Below are positions 1-9,716 of a stretch of DNA of 64,000 nt, in pieces. The stretch lies in assembly GCA_964579795.1 (NCBI GenBank), contig CAZOHM010000008.1:1-64000 (forward strand). The letters are read 5' to 3'. The first letter of the stretch is position 1. Every line of letters begins with the position of its first letter. This DNA is from JAEYFP01 sp964579795. Lineage in GTDB: Bacteria > Bacillota > Clostridia > Lachnospirales > Lachnospiraceae. The notes under the pieces were generated by a model, which was not told the DNA's origin, ran no database searches, and saw only the letters and a list, made by a program, of their open reading frames with translations. The position numbers were made by a program, and so were the translations under genes.

Positions 1-3000
1 CTTTGCTGATCAAGTGCTCCACCCATATGAACTCCATATGCCGTCTCTGCCAGCTCTTCAAACAGTCTTCTTCCCCGTAGTTTTACCATGCTTTCATTTT
101 CAACGGTTGCAATTATTTTATGTAATCCTTTTGATTGTAGTATTTCAATTAAATTGCGTTCTTCGCTCGTCCGAAAATTGTTTACATAATATTTATTCAA
201 TACATCTCCAAGATTCTCTATCAAATATAAATAACAAAACTCTTTTGATTTCATTACTTCCATTGATGTCATAGCAGTTTCATTTTTTCTTATGCTTCTT
301 TCCAGCTGTTCAACTGAATCAATACATTCAAATGAAACACCATACTTTCCTGCCAGTTTTTTAAGAACTGTCATAAAATTCCTTTTTCCCGTTTTTCGCT
401 TTCCTGTAATCAACATATGTTTGATTTCCATAAGCGGTACCGTGCATATTTTTCCACTCCTTTCCTCATATCCTATAGGCAGCTCTCCCTTTTTTATCTC
501 TGTACTCTCTAGTCTTTCGATAAAGTCGTTTAACATCGGCTTCTTTGGGATTTTGGGTATCGGAGACGCCCTCCTATTCTGATATTTATTATTCTGTGAA
601 TTCATTTCCTTCTGAACCATCTGAAGTCTTTCAAAGTCTGATTCTGCACGCAGACAAAGTGCACATTGAAATTCCAATATTGTTCCGTCTATCCAGGCCA
701 GTCCACGTCCCTTGATTTTTTCCGGCAGAGCATGTTCAAGCTGCATGGTTCGAAGTATTTCGCAATATTGATACTTATCATTCATTGTCAGACATATTCC
801 TGTCCTGCAATTTTCAAAGATTCTTCCCGGAAGTTCGCTGTTTCCTACTCCCGATGCAGTCAGCAAAAGATAAATACCATAGTTTTCACCTACCTTTGCC
901 AGTTCCTGCAAAATCATGTCAAAGCAGCCGCCTGTTTTTTCGCGAAAGCTTCCATAATTATCAATCACAAGCAAGATTGCAGGCAGAAGATTTTTCTGTT
1001 TTTCCGTATATTGCAAAAAGCTTCCTCCCTGAAGTCGCCGTTTTCGCTCTGTAAGTCGATCTGTCAGCAGACAAAAAAGCTTTGGAAGTTCCTCCTGCTC
1101 GTCTTCAGTCAATACTCCTCCCACAAGCCTGCTGTCTGCAAAACCAAGCATTAGTCTGCTGCTGTAATCAATCATATAAATATGTAACGTTTCCGGGGTT
1201 TCTTTCATGATTAATGAATAAAGAATTGTTTGAAGAAATGTACTTTTTCCGCTCGCAGCTGTTCCACAGATCACATGATGTCCTCCTTTTGCAAAGCACA
1301 GTTCATACATTCCCTGTCTCTGCTGTCTCGGATGATCATATCTGCCCACCTCTGTCTGATATCGACTATAAAGCTCGTCTTCTTTCTTTTTTTCTATAAA
1401 GCTTTCTATTGAAAAATCTTGATTTGTATTTTCTAAATACAGTTCATCTGGCAATGGTAAAAGCCATAGGCTGTCAACTGTTCTGTACTCTGTATGCTTT
1501 GCAGCTAAAGAGATTTCACATAAGAGCTTTCCAATCTGTGTTTCTTTTTTTTCATGCAAATGCTCCGCTCTGGATAACGTCTTGGTCCCTGTCGGAATAC
1601 CATTGTGGGTCATTCTTACAGCAATCGGCCCTGTTCTGGCATTAGGCTCATAAGGTTCCATCGTATAGGCTCCTTGAAACATCATAAACATCTCATCATT
1701 TCCTATTTGTAAAAATGCACGTCCGGGATTTGAAATATATGCAGCATCAGCTCTGTGCAACATATCATTACTGTCCTGACGGTCCTGTACTCGCAGACAA
1801 ATACGAAACCGTGAATTACTCCATATGTTATCATCAACAGTACCGGCCGGCTTCTGAGTAGATAATATCAGATGCATTCCAAGGCTTCTGCCCACCTGGG
1901 CAACACTGATTAATTCTCTCATAAACTCCGGCTCCTCCCGCTTAAGCTCTGCAAACTCATCAATTATAATAAAAATATGCGGGAGCGGGACTGTTACCTT
2001 TCCTATTCGATACAGCTTTTGATATTCATAAATCTGATTTACCGCATGCTCCAAAAATATTCGCTGTCGACGCTCATTTTCACTTCTGATTGAGACCATA
2101 GCTCGATAAATCATACTACCTGAGAGGTTTGAAATACTTCCGAGCAAATGTGGTAATCCTGCAAATAAACTGGCCATGCCTCCTCCCTTATAATCAATCA
2201 GAAAAAAACCAACTTCTACAGGAGCATATTTCATGGCAAGTGACAAAATAATTGTTTGAAGCATTTCACTTTTCCCACTGCCGGTCATCCCAGCAATCAG
2301 TCCATGCGGTCCATGCGCTCTCTCATGTGCATCCAGAAAGCAGCGTCTTCCATCTGCTCCCAACCCAATTTCAACAGACAGATTACTTTCCGACCTGCTG
2401 CTTTTCCAGCTTCTGTCAATACTATGCCAGTCCGGTCTTGTTAACCCATACAGTTCAAAAATTGTTACCTTGGAAGGTATTTGAGCAGATTCTCCATATG
2501 AAAATCCCAAGCTGCACAAACGTCTTGCATATTGCTGTGCCTCTCGACAGCCAATACTGTCAAAATGAACTTCTGTACGCGCTGTCTTACCTGATTTCAT
2601 GGAAATCAAACCAGAGAAGACCTTTCCTCTTTGAATAATTGAATGACAACAGTTTGGCAGACAGCGATAATCCTCTGTAAAAACAATAACAGTTGTATGT
2701 CCACCGTTATCAAGTGCCAAAATACGGCTGACTGTTTCAAACGAATCAGTAAAAATGACTATATGTTTCTTTTCTATCGTTTCTGGCTTGTTCAAATACT
2801 CTTCCAGCCTTTCTACGAGTTCCCAAACGCGTTCCTTTTCAGTTGCCATTAGATTCCCGGCCTCTGTCCATATATGCGGTAGCCATTTCAGCCATTGTCT
2901 CTCCTGTTCCCACTCTCCTTTATCGTTAATTAAAAACATCATACTGACAATTGCAGGACAACACGCACTTCCAAGCTGAAGTGCAAGTATCCGGACAAGC

Positions 3001-4403
3001 TCCATCATTTCTTTTTTCCTGGAGCAGACTACCCCATGAACAGTCTCCTCAGAAAGATCAATACAAATCGGAACATCATTCAGCATGGCATATTTTTCTT
3101 TGAGCTTCTGTGGTAACTCATTCAAAAAATCTTCTGTCAGTGCAAACCGTTCCTTTGGAATAATAACAGGTACTTCACAAGAATGTGAACCTGTACCCAG
3201 TCGGCATTTCAGCATATCTGCGTCCTGCTCTCTGCGGTTCCATAACAGCAATGTATTTATATCTGCTCCAATAATGTCTTGTATTGGTGGATAAGTTGTC
3301 CTCAAGATATTCCTGTTATACAAATATTTCTTTTGAATTCTGCTCTCACATTCTGAAACATAGTCCTGATAAGCATTGCGCCTCTTCTGTTCTGCCTGCC
3401 TGACTCTTTTTTTCCTGTGATGTACATTTAAGAATGCCCATAGACCACCAAAAATTCCAGACGAAACAGTCGTTATTAAACCAGTATACATCATAAAGCC
3501 ACCTGTCTGTCGACCTATTGCGAAAGTAAAAACAAATCCAAGCAGTACTGGAATTGCCATTGTAAAAGCAGGTCCAATTGTCAATAGAAGCGGCTGTTCT
3601 TCCAGCTCCTGTTTCACTGGCGGGGACTCCAATTCAACTGGCTCTTTATCCAACGCAATCATATTTCTTGGTGCAGCCTCAAATCCATTTATCCATTCTG
3701 TTGCATGTGTTATTTTATTGTCGTCATGCTGTTCTGGATCTGATAAATCAGAATACAGGTCTCTTCTATCTATATCATTTACATCCTGATTCAAATGTTC
3801 AACGTACTCTCCTTCCATGTATCCAAGCATAATTACGCAGCTTTCAAGCCAAACAAGCTTCCAACCAAAAAACTGTATCTCATCTGCAAACAAAAGGCTT
3901 GTTTCTTCGTTGCAGTTGATATGATATCCATTCAAATATATTCCGTTCTTTCCACTGACTTTCAGACATGCCCCTTTTCCTCTTTTTTCAATATTCACAT
4001 GATGAGAAGAAAGCATTTCATCTGTACATAATACAATTGTATTATCCCGATCTCTACCGATGCTGATTACAGTGTTCGCTTTGACACATTTGATTTTGTA
4101 TAAATGCATCTTCTGTTTTCGTGTTGCACAAATCCAAATTTTTTCTCTGCTTTGTGTTACTGCTAAGAGTATTTCTCTTTCATTCTGCCAAGTAATACTG
4201 CAGGCTTTAAAATTACAGTTGCTTTTTTTAAGGAATCTGACCGAATTAGCCAATTGTTGAAATTGAATATGTAAATCATCGCTTATTATCAGTGTATCTT
4301 TACTGATATGTATTGTTTCTGTATTCTCTTTACAGTTTTCTGTATCGGTCAATACATACTCCACCACAGCGCTTTCATTACATATAAGAAGACAAATATG
4401 CAT
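1..4403 (-). CDS. essC: EssC-type FtsK/SpoIIIE ATPase of a type VII secretion system (3' end cut by window)
   Basis: This is the membrane-bound motor ATPase that drives export of WXG100-type substrates. About 1467 codons are visible and the reading frame is still open at base 1, so only the extreme C-terminus should be missing (the family is about 1480-1500 residues). Visible from the start: a degenerate N-terminal region; an FHA domain at about 113-180 (GRDRDNTIV, then SSHH, then NGIYLNG); two membrane segments at about 270-325; the EssC-typical RLGTG at about 400; a first ATPase with GMTGSGKSEM at about 704 and IIIDEFAEL at about 810; a second with GTAASGKSTF at about 1047 and ILLVIDNYG; and a degenerate third P-loop (GKRKTGKRN) at about 1332. 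The ATG at 4403 follows a modest GAGGTAA site. Other T7SS genes are not in the window and may lie beyond the left edge. All plus-strand frames here are shadows. Confidence 0.9.
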   Translation of the reverse strand, partial: MHICLLICNESAVVEYVLTDTENCKENTETIHISKDTLIISDDLHIQFQQLANSVRFLKKSNCNFKACSITWQNEREILLAVTQSREKIWICATRKQKMHLYKIKCVKANTVISIGRDRDNTIVLCTDEMLSSHHVNIEKRGKGACLKVSGKNGIYLNGYHINCNEETSLLFADEIQFFGWKLVWLESCVIMLGYMEGEYVEHLNQDVNDIDRRDLYSDLSDPEQHDDNKITHATEWINGFEAAPRNMIALDKEPVELESPPVKQELEEQPLLLTIGPAFTMAIPVLLGFVFTFAIGRQTGGFMMYTGLITTVSSGIFGGLWAFLNVHHRKKRVRQAEQKRRNAYQDYVSECESRIQKKYLYNRNILRTTYPPIQDIIGADINTLLLWNRREQDADMLKCRLGTGSHSCEVPVIIPKERFALTEDFLNELPQKLKEKYAMLNDVPICIDLSEETVHGVVCSRKKEMMELVRILALQLGSACCPAIVSMMFLINDKGEWEQERQWLKWLPHIWTEAGNLMATEKERVWELVERLEEYLNKPETIEKKHIVIFTDSFETVSRILALDNGGHTTVIVFTEDYRCLPNCCHSIIQRGKVFSGLISMKSGKTARTEVHFDSIGCREAQQYARRLCSLGFSYGESAQIPSKVTIFELYGLTRPDWHSIDRSWKSSRSESNLSVEIGLGADGRRCFLDAHERAHGPHGLIAGMTGSGKSEMLQTIILSLAMKYAPVEVGFFLIDYKGGGMASLFAGLPHLLGSISNLSGSMIYRAMVSIRSENERRQRIFLEHAVNQIYEYQKLYRIGKVTVPLPHIFIIIDEFAELKREEPEFMRELISVAQVGRSLGMHLILSTQKPAGTVDDNIWSNSRFRICLRVQDRQDSNDMLHRADAAYISNPGRAFLQIGNDEMFMMFQGAYTMEPYEPNARTGPIAVRMTHNGIPTGTKTLSRAEHLHEKKETQIGKLLCEISLAAKHTEYRTVDSLWLLPLPDELYLENTNQDFSIESFIEKKKEDELYSRYQTEVGRYDHPRQQRQGMYELCFAKGGHHVICGTAASGKSTFLQTILYSLIMKETPETLHIYMIDYSSRLMLGFADSRLVGGVLTEDEQEELPKLFCLLTDRLTERKRRLQGGSFLQYTEKQKNLLPAILLVIDNYGSFREKTGGCFDMILQELAKVGENYGIYLLLTASGVGNSELPGRIFENCRTGICLTMNDKYQYCEILRTMQLEHALPEKIKGRGLAWIDGTILEFQCALCLRAESDFERLQMVQKEMNSQNNKYQNRRASPIPKIPKKPMLNDFIERLESTEIKKGELPIGYEERSGKICTVPLMEIKHMLITGKRKTGKRNFMTVLKKLAGKYGVSFECIDSVEQLERSIRKNETAMTSMEVMKSKEFCYLYLIENLGDVLNKYYVNNFRTSEERNLIEILQSKGLHKIIATVENESMVKLRGRRLFEELAETAYGVHMGGALDQQ

Positions 4404-4564
4404 GCTTTACCTCATTATGAAATTAATACCATCATATTACTGCTTTAAACGAAATAACATTACTTGAATATTCTGTGCGAACGCACAAAAGATTACATGA
4501 TTTGACATATCTGGTTAATGTTTGTATATCATATCATGGACTTTTATGAAACGCAATATAAATT

Positions 4565-5905
4565 TTAAAATTGCACCTGAAATGTTGTTTCTTTAGAATC
4601 AATTCCCTGATTTACAGATTCTTCCTTTTTACTGATAACTGTCATTTTCCATTTGTGGGCTTTTACTATTCCGTTTGCAATTGCAAGTCCAAGACCATAT
4701 CCACCTTCCTTTCGAGCTCTTGACTCATCCACTCTGTAAAAGCGTTCAAAGATCCGCTCTCTCTCTTCCTTTGGAATGTAGGAACCCGTATTTTTAACAG
4801 CAAAATAAATCTTTTCCTGTTTTTGTACAAGTGAAACACTCACCTTACCACCGGCAGGTGTATATTTACATGCGTTATCTATTAGTATTGTAATCAGTTG
4901 ATGAAGCTGTCCTTCATTTCCATTGACTGCTATATCCGGAGAGATATCCTGTTCCAGACTGATTCCATTTTCAAATGCTACCGATTCAAAGGTTAATAAG
5001 CTGTTCTGCAATAAATCACTGAAATTCACATTCAGTTTTTCCATCGGAAGCTTTTCTGTGTCAGCTTTTGCCAAAAACAGCATATCTTCCACAAGCTTCT
5101 TCATTCGTTCTGCTTCTTCCTTAATATATGCAAGCCACTTCTCATGCTTCCCTATTGTGTCGTCTGTATGTCCAAGCAAAATTCCTGTGTTTGCAAGAAT
5201 AACAGTAATGGGTGTCTTCAGCTCATGAGATGCATCTGCAACAAACTGTCGCTGATGTTCCCATGCAAGTCTGACAGGTTTTAGCGCAATACGTGCAAGT
5301 AAAATACTAATCAGTAAAAACGCCGTTTCACCAATCATACCTACAAGAAACAGAGTAAGAATCAAATTTTTAAAATCTTCTTTTTGATTGGAGATATCTA
5401 AAAAAGCAATTGTTCTGCTTGAATGATTATCAGATGACTCCATGAATAGATATCTCAGATCGTACTCCGGCAGATTCCCTTCCTTTAGCTCATCGGACTT
5501 TTCGATAGCCTGTGTAACAATTTCTGTAAGAAGCTCCTGTGAAATATCTACATCCTTTCCAAGCTTGGAAACCACTTTTCCATCTGCATCTATACTGACA
5601 CTAAACGAAATGGCATTATAAAGGCGTGGTCCCTGTATGTCACGAAGTGGTTGTTGTTCTCCATTTCCCGGCTGCTTAGGAGGCTGTGCGTTTTCCTGGC
5701 TGTTAATGTTCATTTTATTATCAAAAGGAAACCTGTGTGGTCCCGGCTCTTCTTTCATCATTGCTGTATCAACAAGTATACTATGCCAATCCTGCTTCAT
5801 TTCCGTATACCTGAACAGACAGATTGATGTAAAAGCTACAATAAGCACGAAGCTCACAAGACTCATGTTAATGAAAACAAATTTCTTCTGTAATTTCTGC
5901 AGCAT
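4565..5905 (-). CDS. Sensor histidine kinase of a two-component system
   Basis: A membrane histidine kinase that would autophosphorylate and pass phosphate to the adjacent response regulator. The 446 residues show TM1 at about 10-31, an extracytoplasmic sensor region of about 150 residues that is rich in Pro, Gln and Asn near its start, TM2 at about 180-205, and the H-box FVADASHELKTP with H227. An N-box (LIDNACKY, about 346) and a G2 box (GYGLGLAIANG, about 404) complete the ATPase. The sensor region matches no domain I recognise, so the signal is unknown. Its start directly abuts the regulator stop, so the two are co-translated. essC begins about 160 bases downstream on the same strand; whether the system controls essC is only a possibility. 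Confidence 0.93.
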   Translation of the reverse strand: MLQKLQKKFVFINMSLVSFVLIVAFTSICLFRYTEMKQDWHSILVDTAMMKEEPGPHRFPFDNKMNINSQENAQPPKQPGNGEQQPLRDIQGPRLYNAISFSVSIDADGKVVSKLGKDVDISQELLTEIVTQAIEKSDELKEGNLPEYDLRYLFMESSDNHSSRTIAFLDISNQKEDFKNLILTLFLVGMIGETAFLLISILLARIALKPVRLAWEHQRQFVADASHELKTPITVILANTGILLGHTDDTIGKHEKWLAYIKEEAERMKKLVEDMLFLAKADTEKLPMEKLNVNFSDLLQNSLLTFESVAFENGISLEQDISPDIAVNGNEGQLHQLITILIDNACKYTPAGGKVSVSLVQKQEKIYFAVKNTGSYIPKEERERIFERFYRVDESRARKEGGYGLGLAIANGIVKAHKWKMTVISKKEESVNQGIDSKETTFQVQF

Positions 5906-6580
5906 TTATTTCCCCTCTTCTAGTTTATATCCAACCTTTCTAATCGTTCCTACTGTTACTCTTGAACCAATATACAACAGCTTCTTTCTAATAAATGAAA
6001 TATATGCCTCTACATTATTATCCTCAGCATCTGAATCTGCGCCCCATATTTTTACTATCAATGTTTCCTTCGGTACAATCTGTGCAGTATTTAACATCAG
6101 TATTTTTAATACTTCAAATTCCTTAAATCCAAGATGTAATACCTTTTCGTGACAACTCAACTCATAATTAGTTAAATTTAATACTAAATCTGAAAATTCA
6201 ATAACATCAGTTATTAATTCTCCCTGTCTTCTAGAAAGTGCACGAATCCGAGCAAGAAGTTCCTCGGGTTCAAATGGCTTTGTCATATAGTCATCTGCGC
6301 CCGAATCAAGTCCATTAATTTTATCAGCCACTTCATCTCTTGCAGTTAATAAAATAACAGGTGTGGAGTTTTTGTTCTGACGTAATTTCTTCACTACATC
6401 AAATCCATTTTGCTTTGGAAGCATTACATCCAACACAATCACATCATATTTATCACCCATAGCATAATCAAACCCTGCTTCTCCATCATATGCAATGTCA
6501 ACCATGTATTTCTGTTCTTTCATAATCTGACCAAGTGCCTCTGCCAGTCTGACTTCATCCTCTACAATCAATATCCTCAT
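5906..6580 (-). CDS. OmpR/PhoB-family response regulator
   Basis: A DNA-binding response regulator paired with the histidine kinase that follows. The receiver domain begins MRILIVEDE, with acidic residues 7-9, phospho-acceptor D51 in VIVLDVMLP, the conserved LLTAR Thr and the switch Lys in YMTKPFEPEEL. The C-terminal winged helix is of OmpR type, with a sequence that includes EFEVLKIL and ends in TIRKVGYKLEE. I use the ATG at 6580: it gives the usual receiver N-terminus and has a GAAGGGTGG site upstream, although an in-frame GTG at 6592 exists. Upstream lie three 11-base direct repeats that look like its own operator. Confidence 0.93.
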   Translation of the reverse strand: MRILIVEDEVRLAEALGQIMKEQKYMVDIAYDGEAGFDYAMGDKYDVIVLDVMLPKQNGFDVVKKLRQNKNSTPVILLTARDEVADKINGLDSGADDYMTKPFEPEELLARIRALSRRQGELITDVIEFSDLVLNLTNYELSCHEKVLHLGFKEFEVLKILMLNTAQIVPKETLIVKIWGADSDAEDNNVEAYISFIRKKLLYIGSRVTVGTIRKVGYKLEEGK

Positions 6581-6621
6581 ATGGCACACCACCCTTCGTA
6601 TATTATGTAGTGTATCGTTTT

Positions 6622-6652
6622 ATTCTGAAATTTATCTGAAATTCATCTGAAC
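6622..6652 (-). promoter_or_regulatory. Three tandem 11-base direct repeats upstream of the response regulator
   Basis: Read on the minus strand, TTCAGATGAAT, TTCAGATAAAT and TTCAGAATAAA follow each other with exact 11-base spacing, about 40-70 bases upstream of the regulator start. OmpR/PhoB-type proteins bind tandem direct repeats about 11 bases apart on one face of the helix, so this is a good candidate autoregulatory operator. A looser copy (CTGAAATTAGTCTGAAAG) lies about 30 bases further upstream. Confidence 0.5.
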
Positions 6653-6824
6653 TAAGACAACAGAAATCTATCTATTCTTTCAGACTAATTTCAGTTTAGC
6701 TGATTATACTCAAAAAGAAAATAGTTATTGCTATTTTCTGCTACTGTTCCAGCCAAACAGCGGCAATATTCGTACATCTAACGGCATCTGCTAAAAAAGC
6801 TGACGGATGTAATACAACCCTAAA

Positions 6825-6875
6825 ATGAGGGCATCAGCCATAGTAATCAATTATGATTATGACTGATGCCCTCAT
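6825..6875 (-). terminator. Hairpin after the MATE gene
   Basis: A perfect 13-base inverted repeat (ATGAGGGCATCAG / CTGATGCCCTCAT) separated by about 25 bases, followed on the minus strand by TTTTAGGG. It lies directly downstream of the MATE stop and upstream of the two-component promoter. The rest of 6653-6824 shows nothing I can name. Confidence 0.6.
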
Positions 6876-6898
6876 CCCCCTTTTACGGCTTATTACTA

Positions 6899-8299
6899 TT
6901 ACACTTCTGCTTTTATCTTGTCCTGCGCAACAATGTTCTGCATCCAGACTCCACTTTTCAAAATCAACCATCCAACAAGCGCTTTAACCGAATCAACCAT
7001 CTGGCAAATCAGGAAAATCATTAAAATTGACAGTGCCGAATGATAGGAAAGAACATATGCAACAGGAACAGCCACTAACCATAAAAATACGCTGTCAAAC
7101 AGGAACGTAATAATCGTCTTTCCACCTGAGCGAATGGTAAAATAGGTCGCATGTAAAAATCCCTGTAAAGGCATAACCACTGCGTTAATTCTGATCATGG
7201 CTGTTGCCATGCTTCGCACTTCATCCGATGTATTGTATATCATTGGGAATAGGTTAGCTGTGCCTGCTAATAGTGCTCCCAAAACCACACAACAGCAAAC
7301 AGAAAAGAAAATTATCCTGTAAGCTGTAGCTTTTGCTTCTTTCAGTTTTCCCGCACCAAGGAGCTGTCCTACAATGATAGCGACAGCATCTCCGAGCGCA
7401 ATAAACACAATATTAAATACATTATAGATTGTAGAATTGATATTCAGACTGGCAACTACAGATAATCCTCTTACAGAAAAACATTGCGTTTGAACAGCAA
7501 TTCCTGCTGCCCACAATGTCTCATTCAAAAGTAAAGGCATGCCCATCAGTAAAATTTTCTTTGTTAGATTTAATGGAATAACAAGACTCCGATATGCACC
7601 AACCATAAACGGATTTTTGTCCAAATGTCTATGCGTCCAGACTGCGACAATACATGCCTGAATAATTCTTGAGATAATAGTTGCATAAGCTGCGCCCTCC
7701 ACACCAAGCTTTGGGCACCCGAATTTACCATAAATCAACAAATAATTCAATACAAGATTAATAATTACTGCCGCTATGCTTGCTATCATCGGAACTACAG
7801 TTTCTCCCGTCTCACGCAATGTCGATGTATAGCACTGCTCAACAGCAAATGGAAGTAATCCGACAAGCATGATTTTTAAATAGCGTTCTCCATAGCTGAG
7901 CGTCATGGCAAGATCACCGCTGGCTGATCCCTCATGAAGATACAGAGAGATAAGCTGTGTATCGAATCCAAGAAATATTCCTATTGTGCCGAGTAAAATA
8001 ACTGCACACATCACAATTTTAAAACGAAAGGTATCACGAACTCCCTTCATGTTCTTTTGACCATAATACTGTGCGCCAAAAATACCAGCACCTGATATTC
8101 CTCCAAAAATGCAGAGATTGAATACAAAAATAAGCTGATTAACAATCGATACTCCTGACATCTGCTCTGTACCAATCTGACCTACCATTATATTATCCAA
8201 CATGCCTACAAAATTGGTTATTCCATTTTGCAGCATGATTGGTACTGCAACTGTAAGCAACTGTTTGTAAAAAGCTTTGTTTCCAATTATCTTATTCAT
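6899..8299 (-). CDS. MATE-family multidrug/sodium antiporter
   Basis: A 466-residue polytopic membrane transporter that would export cationic drugs or metabolites using a Na+ or H+ gradient. The N-terminus (AVPIMLQNGITNFVGMLDNIMVG) is the classic MATE first helix, and the length and twelve-helix hydrophobic pattern fit the family. The two halves show the usual internal similarity, with a second-half repeat near GMPLLLNETLWAAG. The substrate cannot be told from sequence. It stands alone, bounded by hairpins at 6825-6875 and 8337-8361. The ATG at 8299 has GGAGAAAAGGG upstream. Confidence 0.93.
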   Translation of the reverse strand: MNKIIGNKAFYKQLLTVAVPIMLQNGITNFVGMLDNIMVGQIGTEQMSGVSIVNQLIFVFNLCIFGGISGAGIFGAQYYGQKNMKGVRDTFRFKIVMCAVILLGTIGIFLGFDTQLISLYLHEGSASGDLAMTLSYGERYLKIMLVGLLPFAVEQCYTSTLRETGETVVPMIASIAAVIINLVLNYLLIYGKFGCPKLGVEGAAYATIISRIIQACIVAVWTHRHLDKNPFMVGAYRSLVIPLNLTKKILLMGMPLLLNETLWAAGIAVQTQCFSVRGLSVVASLNINSTIYNVFNIVFIALGDAVAIIVGQLLGAGKLKEAKATAYRIIFFSVCCCVVLGALLAGTANLFPMIYNTSDEVRSMATAMIRINAVVMPLQGFLHATYFTIRSGGKTIITFLFDSVFLWLVAVPVAYVLSYHSALSILMIFLICQMVDSVKALVGWLILKSGVWMQNIVAQDKIKAEV

Positions 8300-8336
8300 A
8301 ATCCCTTTTCTCCTGTTAATTCCTGTTAAATAAATA

Positions 8337-8361
8337 AAACAGGGTACTAACGACCCTGTTT
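8337..8361 (-). terminator. Rho-independent terminator after the GlsB-like gene
   Basis: AAACAGGGT / ACCCTGTTT with a 7-base loop, followed on the minus strand by TTATTTATTT. It lies 8 bases past the stop of the small membrane protein gene, so it ends that transcript before the MATE gene. Confidence 0.8.
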
Positions 8362-8368
8362 CATACTT

Positions 8369-8611
8369 CTATTTTGTAATGATCCTTGCTACTGCAATGC
8401 AAATACAGGCACCTACCACACCAATAAATACTCCCGGCAAGCTGAACGCTGCAATATCACCAAACCCCAAAAGCTGAAATATGAACCCTCCAACAAACGA
8501 CCCTATAATACCAACTACCATATTTTGAATGAAACCACCATGCAGTTTCATTATTTTACCCGCAATCCAACCGGTAAGTGCACCTATCAATATCGTTGAA
8601 ATAAACCCCAT
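8369..8611 (-). CDS. GlsB/YeaQ/YmgE-family small membrane protein
   Basis: An 80-residue, very hydrophobic and glycine-rich protein with three predicted membrane helices. It has the family motifs GALTGWIAGKIM near the start, GIIGSFVGGFIF in the middle and FIGVVGACICIAV at the end. The family (Pfam transglycosylase-associated protein) is linked with stress responses, but its molecular role is not firmly known. A GGGAGTTGA site precedes the ATG, and a good sigma-A promoter and a terminator make it a single-gene unit. Confidence 0.88.
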   Translation of the reverse strand: MGFISTILIGALTGWIAGKIMKLHGGFIQNMVVGIIGSFVGGFIFQLLGFGDIAAFSLPGVFIGVVGACICIAVARIITK

Positions 8612-8654
8612 TTGCAGTCAACTCCCTTTCATAACTAATTACAGTTGAAATGTT

Positions 8655-8683
8655 ATCATATCATATAATAATTTAATTGTCCA
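8655..8683 (-). promoter_or_regulatory. Sigma-A-type promoter of the GlsB-like gene
   Basis: On the minus strand: TGGACA, 17 bases, then TATGAT, about 45 bases upstream of the start. One mismatch in each hexamer and ideal spacing. Confidence 0.6.
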
Positions 8684-8709
8684 GTTTAAACAAACCTGAT
8701 TATCCTGTA

Positions 8710-9582
8710 CTATTGCCTGCTAAAGTATTGTTGTCTGTATGCACGCGGATAGTATTTCATCCATTTATGAAATACATTACTGAAATAGAATGGATCCTGA
8801 TATCCCATTATTCCAGAAATTGTCTGTACAGAATCAGTTGTCTCTCGAAGTAAACGTGCTGCCTCATTCATACGAAGCTCCGTGTGATACTCTGTAAGAG
8901 TCCGACCGGTAGAAGCCTTGAATATCCTGCCAAGATGCTTTGCACTCATATGGAACTGCGCTTCAAGCTTGTCTGCATCATAGTTTTCGTGTGTATGTCC
9001 TTCCAGATACTGAATCAGTACATAGATCTTTTCAGGCTTTTGAAAATGCTCTTCATTCTGTATTGCAAGATAGGTATCCATTAATATTTCATAAAACAAC
9101 GGATTCATATATCCTGCACGCAAAGGATTAGAAGAGTGAAACAGCTCCACAAGATGATGCAGTTTTCCCTCAATCACACTTCCTGCATGTACATTTAAAA
9201 GCTTTGGCAATTCCAGAACATATTCATAGTCCTCTGGCTTAAATTCCTGTTCCTGCAAGTGTGAAGAATAAAGTCTAAATCCCTCAGCATGCTCCTCTGA
9301 CTGCTTCAGTCTGAAATGAACATAAATCCATTCTGTATTCGGTTCACTATAGGTAACTCCGTAATGTCGGATACCCGCTTTCAACAGTAACAGTCTTCCG
9401 CTTTCAATCTCATATTCGTTAGCGTCTTCTACAACAGAGATTCTCCCACGCAGCACATAAATCAACACGTGAAATGAAACAATTCTGTCAGCATGCAAAA
9501 AAGGCTTTGCTGCATGCATCTGATCTGCAACTAGAACAAGTGGTAATTCTGTTAATTTCATCTGTATTTTCGTATTTCTCAT
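8710..9582 (-). CDS. AraC-family transcriptional regulator, cupin sensor
   Basis: A 290-residue regulator with an N-terminal sugar-binding cupin-like half (about 10-160) and a C-terminal pair of helix-turn-helix motifs (about 190-285). The second HTH signature includes QTISGIMGYQDPFYFSNVFHKW followed by the YPRAYRQQ consensus. It is divergent from a GH127 arabinofuranosidase with 134 bases between the starts, the usual arrangement for an activator that senses the released sugar. The ATG at 9582 has GGAGGCGAA just before it. The inducer is inferred, not shown. Confidence 0.9.
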   Translation of the reverse strand: MRNTKIQMKLTELPLVLVADQMHAAKPFLHADRIVSFHVLIYVLRGRISVVEDANEYEIESGRLLLLKAGIRHYGVTYSEPNTEWIYVHFRLKQSEEHAEGFRLYSSHLQEQEFKPEDYEYVLELPKLLNVHAGSVIEGKLHHLVELFHSSNPLRAGYMNPLFYEILMDTYLAIQNEEHFQKPEKIYVLIQYLEGHTHENYDADKLEAQFHMSAKHLGRIFKASTGRTLTEYHTELRMNEAARLLRETTDSVQTISGIMGYQDPFYFSNVFHKWMKYYPRAYRQQYFSRQ

Positions 9583-9655
9583 TTCGCCTCCAAAAAGCGA
9601 TTATTTTATATGTTTCTGTTACTTTTACTCATTTTAGTCTCTTATTAATAAGATT

Positions 9656-9661
9656 ATAATA
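9656..9661 (+). promoter_or_regulatory. Candidate -10 box of the GH127 gene
   Basis: TATAAT about 55 bases upstream of the start, without a recognisable -35 box at 16-18 bases. This pattern is common at activator-dependent promoters and fits control by the divergent AraC protein. Confidence 0.35.
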
Positions 9662-9716
9662 CATGTAATTAGATTTTCCAACATTCACTTTCAACAAATT
9701 TATTAAGGAGGTTCAT

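Noticed and set aside
14..4260. About fifteen plus-strand frames
   Set aside because: All are antisense to the essC frame, which has clear FHA and ATPase motifs; none has a coding-like sequence.
4502..4530. Plus-strand TTGACA-17-TATATC
   Set aside because: A fair promoter match but it points into the antisense of the histidine kinase, and AT-rich gaps often give such hits by chance.
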